A program made the position numbers and the translations under genes. From NCBI GenBank assembly GCA_025454075.1, contig JALOPD010000175.1:1-12782 (forward strand): a stretch of DNA of 12,782 nt, in the 5' to 3' direction. The notes beneath the pieces were generated by a model. That model did not search any database. It had not been told where the DNA came from and was given only the letters and a program-made list of their open reading frames with translations. The stretch is from Desulfobacterales bacterium. GTDB lineage: Bacteria; Desulfobacterota; Desulfobacteria; Desulfobacterales; UBA2174_A. This document shows, piece after piece, positions 5,819-12,782 of the stretch; position 1 is the stretch's first letter; every line of letters begins with the position of its first letter.

Positions 5819-7765
5819 TCAAGACGGAGAGCCTGTTTCCCCGTCCCCTTTCACTTCGGCGCGCGCCGCGCGGCGGGGGATCATGATGCCGAACTTGGCC
5901 CCGCGGCCGACGGCGGAGTCCACGGCGATGGTCCCGCCGTGCTGGCGGATGATCTTGTCGGTGATGTAAAGCCCCAGCCCCGTCCCCTTGCTGCCTTTGG
6001 TCGAGAAAAACACCGTGAACAGGTTCTTGAGCTGCTCGGGCGTCATGCCGATGCCGTTGTCTTCCACCAGGATGCCGACCACCTCGGCATTGGCCTCGAT
6101 GCCGAAAACCGTGCGGTAGGATTTGTCGGAGCCTTCGGCCGCGCAGGCATCGGCGGCGTTTTCGAGCAGGTTGATGAGGGCCGACCGCAGCATGGCGGCA
6201 TCCACCTCGAAGAAGCCCAGGTCGCGCTCGAACTCGCACACCAGCTCCACGTTCTTGCTGCCGAACAGGGGCTGCACGGTCCGCACCACATCCTCGGCAA
6301 AGGCCCGGATGTCGATGCGCTCGCGCTGCAGCTCCCGCTCCTTGGCGCAGAAGAGGATGTCCATGACCATCTTGCGGATGCGTTCGGCGATGTTGCGGAC
6401 GATCTCCAGGCCGCTTTGGACCTGGGCGTCGTCGCGCTTGAAAAGCCCCTTGTTCAGCAGGTAGACCCCGGCATCCAGCCCCGTCAGGACGCCCTTGATG
6501 CTGTGGGAAATGGAGCCGATCATCAGGCCCAGGGAGGCGAGGTTGCTCTGCAGCTCGCGGATCTGGGTGATGTCCAGAAAGATTGCCAGCACCTGCATGA
6601 GCTTGCCGGCCGCGGTGGTCATGGGCGAGGTCCAGACCAGCATGTTGTAGCGCCGCCCGTTCGGCCCCGTCAGCGCCACCTCCCCGTGAAGGGGCTTGCC
6701 CTCCTTCAGGGTCTTGTGGATCGGGGACTCGGCAAAGGCGTCGTCGTCGATCAGAAACAGCTCCCGAAAAGAGGCCCCGGTCTTCTCGCCGAACTCGTCC
6801 GTAAAAAGGCGGTTGGCGGTGGTCACCCGCAGGCTGCGGTCCAGCCCCACCACGTAGCAGGGAACGGCGTCGAACAGAAGCTGGTAGCGCTGCTGGGTGC
6901 TGCTCAGCTCGTCCCGGAGCTGCGCCACATCCTGGGTGCCGGCGGAAACCTCGAGCACCAGCTCGGTCTCGCCGTCGTTGTTGTAGATCGGCGCCGTGTG
7001 AACGATCACGGGCACCTGCGCCCCGCTGCGGTACCGGACCACTTCGCGGGATTCCAGGGCACTGCCGGTGCGCAGGGTGCGTGCCGTGGGGCACTCCTCC
7101 GAGCCCCCCGATCGGCCCTCGTAGATGAGGCAGCTGGCGTCGCCGGCCCGGCCCCCGAGCAGCATGCGGTAGGAGCGGTTGGCGGCCAACACCCGGCCGT
7201 GGCGGTCGTGGATGGCGACGAAATAAGGGATTTCGTTGAAATAGCGGACGCCGCCCTCCACGTCCCGGGCGATCTGGCCGATGAAAGCGGACAGCTTGTC
7301 GACGATCTGCTTGACGGTCAGAAAGCGCTCGGTCTCCATGCGCTCGGTGACCTTTTTTTCGACGCGGTGAGCGACCTCGCGGGGCATTTCCCGCAGCCGG
7401 CGCCGTTGCGCCGTCCGCTCGGCGGCCCGGTCGATGAGCACCTCCAGCAGGTCGCGGTCGAGGGGCCTGCGGATGAAACCCGCCACGAGAGACTTGAGCT
7501 CCGGGATCACCCAGGGCTCTTGCACATACACCAGCACTTCCACGTCCCGGTAGCGGCGCCGGATCCCCCGCACCAGCTCGTCGACCTCCATGCCCGTCAG
7601 CCGGCCGCCGACCAGCACCACCTGGACCCCGGCCGAACCGATCAGACCCAAGGCCTCGGCGGCGCTGCCGGTCTCCAGGACGCGGTAGGCCAACCCCGCG
7701 GCGGTGCGGCTCAGCCGCCTGCGCCGCGAGGGGTCGGCATCAGCGATCAGGACACACGTGGCCAT
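5819..7765 (-). CDS. PAS sensor histidine kinase with N-terminal degenerate receiver domain (copy 1)
   Basis: This 648-residue cytoplasmic kinase has no membrane segment. Residues 1-115 fold like a receiver domain (CVLIADADPS at the start), but the phosphoacceptor Asp is Gly (VVLVGGRLTGM, G53) and the conserved Lys-Pro is Arg-Pro (100-101), so it is unlikely to be phosphorylated. A helical linker (TERFLTVKQIVDKLSAFIG) leads to PAS1 (about 178-280, PYFVAIHDRHGRVLAANRSY, with C212 and C225) and PAS2 (about 295-400). The kinase core has SISHSIKGVLTGLD (H421), LINLLENAADA (N536), VEDNGIGM (D569) and GSKGTGLGL (591-599). The H-box HSIKG lacks the acidic residue and the Asn/Thr of the usual HExxN. 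The start at 7765 was chosen because AGGAG lies 8 bases upstream and the receiver-like fold begins there; an in-frame start at 7816 adds only 17 unlikely residues. It is paralogous to the next gene, 64 bp away on the same strand. No cognate regulator is on this strand. Confidence 0.9.
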   Translation of the reverse strand: MATCVLIADADPSRRRRLSRTAAGLAYRVLETGSAAEALGLIGSAGVQVVLVGGRLTGMEVDELVRGIRRRYRDVEVLVYVQEPWVIPELKSLVAGFIRRPLDRDLLEVLIDRAAERTAQRRRLREMPREVAHRVEKKVTERMETERFLTVKQIVDKLSAFIGQIARDVEGGVRYFNEIPYFVAIHDRHGRVLAANRSYRMLLGGRAGDASCLIYEGRSGGSEECPTARTLRTGSALESREVVRYRSGAQVPVIVHTAPIYNNDGETELVLEVSAGTQDVAQLRDELSSTQQRYQLLFDAVPCYVVGLDRSLRVTTANRLFTDEFGEKTGASFRELFLIDDDAFAESPIHKTLKEGKPLHGEVALTGPNGRRYNMLVWTSPMTTAAGKLMQVLAIFLDITQIRELQSNLASLGLMIGSISHSIKGVLTGLDAGVYLLNKGLFKRDDAQVQSGLEIVRNIAERIRKMVMDILFCAKERELQRERIDIRAFAEDVVRTVQPLFGSKNVELVCEFERDLGFFEVDAAMLRSALINLLENAADACAAEGSDKSYRTVFGIEANAEVVGILVEDNGIGMTPEQLKNLFTVFFSTKGSKGTGLGLYITDKIIRQHGGTIAVDSAVGRGAKFGIMIPRRAARAEVKGDGETGSPS

Positions 7766-7829
7766 GCATAGCTCCTGCGGCGTCGGCCGGGCCGGGCCGG
7801 CATCAGCCGGGCCCATCGCCGGATGCCGC

Positions 7830-9785
7830 TCATCTCACCTCTTGCGGCGATAAGCCGGCCGCCGCGTCCGCCGGGGCCCGGCCGGGCAGGCGGATGCAAA
7901 AGCGGGATCCCTGGCCGAGGCTCGACTCCACCACCATGTCGCCGCCGTGCAGGCGCACGATCTTGTCGGCGATGAAAAGTCCCAGGCCGGTCCCCTTGAT
8001 GCCCTTGGTGGAGTAGAAGACCGTGAACAGTTTTTTGAGCTGGTCGGGCGTCATGCCGGTGCCGTTGTCCTCCACCGAGATGCCGATCGCATCCGAACCG
8101 CACTGGACCGTCAGCAGCACCCGGTGATCGGCTTTGCCCTTGGCATCGGCCACGCAGGCGTCCACGGCATTCTCCAAAATGTTGACCAGGGCCGCTTTGA
8201 GCAGCCCGGAATCGACTTCCGCCTCGCCCGCGCCGCCCTCGACATCGCAATCCAGGCGGATGCCCAGGCGGGCGAAACGAGGTTTTACGGCGTTTGCCAC
8301 TTCGGCGGCGAATTGCCGCAGGTCCACGCGGATCCGGTTCAGCTCCCGATCCTTGGCATAGAACAGGATGTCCAGGGTAATCTTGCGGATGCGCTCGGCC
8401 ATGTGCTTGACCAACTCTAGCCCCTCTTGGGTGCGGGCCTCGTCCCGGCCGGAGATGGCTCTTTCCAGCAGGTAGACCCCGCCGTCCAGACCCGAGAGCA
8501 CTCCCTTGATGCTGTGGGAGATCGAGGCGATCATCAAACCGAGAAAGGAAAGATTGCTCTTCAGGTCCCGGATTTGGGTGATGTCGACGAACACCAGCAG
8601 CACCTGGAGGAGCTTGCCGGCCGCGGAGAGGATCGGGGAGGTCCAGACCAGCGTGGCGTACCGGTGCCCGTCGGCCGTCACCCACCGCATTTCGCCGTGA
8701 TGGGGCTTGGCGTCCTGAAAGGTCTTGCGGATGGGGGTGTGCTTGAATTTCTCCGGGTCGAACGGAAAGGCGTCCTGAAGGGCGACGCCGGTCTGGTCCC
8801 CGAACTCGTTGATGAAATGGCGGTTGTTGGCCGTGAACCGCATCTCCGAGTCCAAGACGGCCACGTGGCAGGGGACCTCGTCGAACAGCAGCTGATAGCG
8901 CTGCTGGGTGTTGCGCAGGTCCTCCTTCAACTGGCCGATGTCCCGGGTGCCGGCGGAAACCTCCATCACCAGTTTCACGGTCCCGTCGTCGTTGTAAATC
9001 GGGGCGGTGTGGACGATCAGGGGCACCTTCGCGCCGCTGCGGTAGCAGACGGTCTCGCGCACCTCCAGCGCGTTTTCGCTGAGAAGGGTGCGGCCCACGG
9101 GGCAGTTTTCGCGGCGGCGGGACTCCCCGTCGTAGATCTCCCAGCTCGGGTCGCCGATGCGCCGTCCGAGCAGCGTCCGGTAGGCGCGGTTGGCGGCCAC
9201 CACCCGGCACTTCCGGTCGTGGATGGCGATGAAATAGGGGATTTCGTTGAAATAGCGGACGCCGCCCTCCACCTCCCGGGCGAGCTCGCCGATGAAGGTC
9301 GACACCTTGTCGAGGATCTGCTTGACCGTGAGGAAACGCTCCGTTTCAATCCGCTTGACATAGCGGCGCCGGATCTTGCGCGCGACGTCTCTTTTGGCCC
9401 GCTGCAGTTGATGCCTCAGGCCGATCCGCTCCATCGCACCCCGCAGGGCCAGTTCCATCTCATCGGGGTGAACGGGGCTGCCGAGGAGGCCCGACGCCAG
9501 CGGTTTGAGCCGGCCGGCCGCCGCCGGCAGAGACCGCCGGGGGCACACCACGATGACTTCCAACTCGCCCCGGGACTGTTTGAGCAGCCGCAGCAGCTCG
9601 CGGGTCTCCATGTCCGGCAGCCGGTAGGAGAGGAGGACCAGGGAGGGGTTCAGCCTCCGGCATGCCTGCAGGGCCTCGGCCGCAGAGAGGGCGACGTGAG
9701 CCTCGTAGCCCAGATCGGCGATGATCGCCCGGGTCCGTGCGGCGGATGCTTCCGAGGGGTCTGCAATAAGAATCGTATCCGTCAT
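7830..9785 (-). CDS. PAS sensor histidine kinase with N-terminal degenerate receiver domain (copy 2)
   Basis: This 651-residue paralogue has the same domain order as the kinase downstream. The receiver-like part (1-120, TILIADPSEASAARTR) has Ser at the phosphoacceptor position (LVLLSYRLPDM, S53) and GSP in place of the Lys-Pro region (102-104). The linker TERFLTVKQILDKVSTFIG is nearly identical to that of copy 1. PAS1 (about 181-285) keeps C228 but has Trp instead of the second Cys. PAS2 spans about 298-405. The core has SISHSIKGVLSGLD (H424), LVNILENAVDA (N539), VEDNGTGM (D573) and GIKGTGLGL, so ATP binding should be intact. There is no signal peptide or membrane helix, which suggests cytosolic sensing by PAS. 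The ATG at 9785 begins the receiver-like strand; GTGGA just upstream is a poor ribosome site. It is probably cotranscribed with copy 1. Ligand and output partner are unknown. Confidence 0.9.
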   Translation of the reverse strand: MTDTILIADPSEASAARTRAIIADLGYEAHVALSAAEALQACRRLNPSLVLLSYRLPDMETRELLRLLKQSRGELEVIVVCPRRSLPAAAGRLKPLASGLLGSPVHPDEMELALRGAMERIGLRHQLQRAKRDVARKIRRRYVKRIETERFLTVKQILDKVSTFIGELAREVEGGVRYFNEIPYFIAIHDRKCRVVAANRAYRTLLGRRIGDPSWEIYDGESRRRENCPVGRTLLSENALEVRETVCYRSGAKVPLIVHTAPIYNDDGTVKLVMEVSAGTRDIGQLKEDLRNTQQRYQLLFDEVPCHVAVLDSEMRFTANNRHFINEFGDQTGVALQDAFPFDPEKFKHTPIRKTFQDAKPHHGEMRWVTADGHRYATLVWTSPILSAAGKLLQVLLVFVDITQIRDLKSNLSFLGLMIASISHSIKGVLSGLDGGVYLLERAISGRDEARTQEGLELVKHMAERIRKITLDILFYAKDRELNRIRVDLRQFAAEVANAVKPRFARLGIRLDCDVEGGAGEAEVDSGLLKAALVNILENAVDACVADAKGKADHRVLLTVQCGSDAIGISVEDNGTGMTPDQLKKLFTVFYSTKGIKGTGLGLFIADKIVRLHGGDMVVESSLGQGSRFCIRLPGRAPADAAAGLSPQEVR

Positions 9786-9868
9786 TCCACGGTGACTCGC
9801 TTGCCGGATGGGTGCGGCGTGCCTTCGAGCCGTCTGCCGCCGCTGCCGTCAGCTGATTGGCCCCCAAA

Positions 9869-9897
9869 ACGATACCCGGGCCGTCTCGGATGATCAA
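9869..9897 (-). promoter_or_regulatory. Candidate promoter for the tandem kinases
   Basis: On the minus strand TTGATC (9892-9897) and TATCGT (9869-9874) are 17 bases apart, with four of six consensus matches each. Transcription would begin about 80 bases before the ATG at 9785. The prediction is by eye and weak in a GC-rich genome. Confidence 0.3.
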
Positions 9898-9900
9898 GTG

Positions 9901-9923
9901 TTTTCTCGACGGTATTTTCTCGA
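9901..9923. repeat. 9-bp direct repeat TTTTCTCGA, 14-bp period
   Basis: TTTTCTCGA occurs at 9901-9909 and again at 9915-9923, between the two candidate divergent promoters. Tandem short sites of this type can be activator or repressor half-sites bound on one face of the helix. The 14-bp period is not an integral number of helical turns, which weakens that reading. Confidence 0.35.
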
Positions 9924-9948
9924 GGCGCCCCCGCGCCCGGAAGGGCAC

Positions 9949-9977
9949 TTGAACTTTTTTTCAAACTGTTTCATAAA
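9949..9977 (+). promoter_or_regulatory. Candidate promoter for the kinase/NtrC-type regulator operon
   Basis: TTGAAC (9949-9954), 17 bases and CATAAA (9972-9977) form a plausible sigma-70 promoter with four of six matches each, in the most AT-rich part of this intergenic region. It predicts a 5' leader of roughly 77 bases. TTGAA-N6-TTCAA at 9949-9964 is an inverted repeat overlapping the -35 and could be a regulator site. Confidence 0.4.
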
Positions 9978-10060
9978 TCAAGCGAAGCCGCGCACCGACG
10001 GGCGGGATCGTCCGGTGTCTCGATGAGGGCGTGCGGCGGACCTCCGGGAGGAGAACACTC

Positions 10061-11487
<1,427 letters not shown>

Positions 11488-11491
<4 letters not shown>

Positions 11492-12782
11492 CGCTACCCG
11501 CCTCGCCCAAGATCCTGGTGGTGGATGACGAGATCAACATCTGCCGCTCGGTGGAAAAGATCCTCTCCAGGGCCGGTATCCGCGTGCGTTTAGCGCTGAA
11601 CGGCGAGGAAGCGCTCCGCCTGCTGGCGGCCGAAGCCTTCGATGCGGTGCTGACGGACCTCAAGATGAGCCGCCTCGGGGGCATGGAGGTCCTGCGGCGG
11701 GCCAAGGAGCTCAACCCCGGCCTCCCCGTGATCGTGATGACCGGGTATGCCAGCGTCTCGTCGGCGGTGGAAGTGATGAAGCTCGGGGCCGTGGACTACC
11801 TGGCCAAGCCGTTCACCCCGGATGAAGTCCGGGCCGTAGTCCGGCAGGCCCTGGCCGGCGCCCCGCCGGCCGGCCCCTACGGTGAGGCTCCGGCGGCCCC
11901 GGGTCCACGGTCCATGACCCACCAGCTCGTCGGCGACAGCCCCAAAATCCGGCAGGTGATCTCCATGGTCGAAAAGGTGGCCCCCACCGAATCCACCGTA
12001 TTGGTGGGCGGCGAGAGCGGCACGGGCAAAGAACTGATCGCCCGGGCCATTCACGCCAACAGCCGGCGGCGGGAGAAGGTCTTTTTCGCGGTCGACTGCG
12101 CCACGCTCGCCGCCGGCCTGCTGGAAAACGAGCTCTTCGGACATGCCAAAGGCGCTTTCACGGGGGCTGAAAGGGACAAGGACGGCATCTTCCAACTGGC
12201 CGATCAGGGCACGGTGTTCCTGGATGAAATCGGCAACATCGGCCTGGAGGTGCAGGGCAAGCTGCTGCGGTTTTTGGAAACCCGCGAGTTCTGGCCGTTG
12301 GGCGCCACGGCGCCCCGCAAGGTGGACATACGCCTCATTTTCGCCACCAACCGGAACCTGGAACAGCTGGTGGCGGCCGGGTCGTTTCGGGAAGATTTCT
12401 ACTACCGCATCTTCGTCTACCCCATCCTGCTGCCCGCGCTGCGGGAGCGAAAAATGGATATCTTGCCGATCGCGGAGCACTTCCTTCGGCACTACAGCCG
12501 ACAGATGAATAAGAGGATCAGGGCGATGGACCCGGATGTCGTGCTCCGGCTGACGGGCTACGATTGGCCGGGCAACGTGCGCCAGTTGCGCAACGTGATT
12601 GAGCGTGCGGTGATCCTTTGCGAGGGGGACCAACTGACGTCCCAGGATCTCGACCTACCGGGGGCGGCCGCCGCACCTCGTGAAGCGGCAGAAAGTGCGC
12701 CCCGCACCAAGGACGACCTGAAAAAGCTCAAGAAGGAGATCCGCCGCAGCTCCGTGGACGCGGTGGAGAGAAGCTTTCTGCT
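11488..12782 (+). CDS. NtrC-family sigma-54-dependent response regulator, C-terminus cut by window end
   Basis: The first 431 residues are visible. The receiver domain (1-122) is intact: KILVVDDE (D13, D14), phosphoacceptor D57 in VLTDLKM, T85 and K107 in LAKPF. The AAA+ domain (about 146-380) has Walker A GGESGTGKE (174-182), the sigma-54 contact loop GAFTGA (222-227), Walker B GTVFLDEIG (241-249, D246/E247), the ATNRN sensor I segment and the WPGNVRQLRN sensor II motif. The protein runs off the edge in LKKLKKEIRRSSVDAVERSF, just before the expected Fis-type helix-turn-helix. It should activate RNA polymerase with sigma-54 when phosphorylated by the upstream kinase. The ATG at 11488 overlaps the kinase stop (ATGA). 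No convincing -24/-12 sigma-54 promoter was found in the window, so its targets are probably elsewhere. Confidence 0.96.

Noticed and set aside
5801..7771. 656-codon open frame on the plus strand opposite kinase copy 1
   Set aside because: Antisense shadow; the minus strand has clear receiver, PAS and kinase motifs.
7766..7829. GC-rich imperfect hairpin between the two tandem kinases as a terminator
   Set aside because: The arms do not pair well and no T-tract follows; it looks like ordinary GGC/GCC-rich spacer.
8427..9893. 488-codon open frame on the plus strand opposite kinase copy 2
   Set aside because: Antisense shadow of a gene with intact kinase motifs; no recognisable domain of its own.

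Overview
The window is about 12.8 kb of GC-rich (roughly 65 percent) bacterial DNA with densely packed genes. A tungsten-type aldehyde ferredoxin oxidoreductase (AOR), a benzoate-CoA-ligase-family enzyme, a LarA-like protein, several multi-PAS histidine kinases and an NtrC-type sigma-54 activator together suggest a strict anaerobe of the Desulfobacterota (former Deltaproteobacteria). That placement is inferred from gene content; no rRNA or phylogenetic marker is present.

Layout. Bases 1-2535 (minus strand) read AOR, then a MoaD/ThiS-like small protein, then the N-terminus of a benzoate/aryl-CoA ligase that runs off the left edge. This looks like a pathway from aldehyde to carboxylate to acyl-CoA, with a sulfur carrier for cofactor synthesis beside the pterin enzyme. 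A compact divergent promoter region (2536-2652) separates it from a 130-residue protein of unknown function. That gene converges on, and overlaps by 50 bp, a two-TM protein with a C-terminal SHOCT-like motif, whose best promoter would give a leaderless mRNA. A LarA-like (DUF2088, lactate-racemase-type) gene follows on the plus strand.

A perfect 18-bp-arm palindrome lies at 4907-4944, overlapping the stop codon of miaA (minus strand). miaA appears broken: its start and P-loop (GPTAVGKT) are present, but about 73 bases between the P-loop and MDIGTAKPT are missing, which removes the DSxxxY segment and shifts the frame.

Bases 5819-9785 (minus strand) encode two tandem paralogous sensor kinases. 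Each has an N-terminal receiver-like domain without the phosphoacceptor Asp, two PAS domains, and a histidine-kinase core with a non-canonical HSIKG H-box. Divergent from them is an operon with an ATGA start/stop overlap. It encodes a PAS kinase with a Rossmann-like N-terminal domain and a cysteine-rich PAS, followed by an NtrC-type response regulator cut by the right edge just before its expected DNA-binding helix-turn-helix. The 275-bp region between the two kinase loci has candidate promoters in both directions and a 9-bp direct repeat.

The left half is catabolic and the right half is a signalling cluster. Nothing in the sequence proves that the signalling genes control the catabolic ones. 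The most notable points are the miaA lesion, the twin kinases with degenerate receivers and altered H-boxes, and the Rossmann-plus-Cys-rich sensor architecture of the third kinase.
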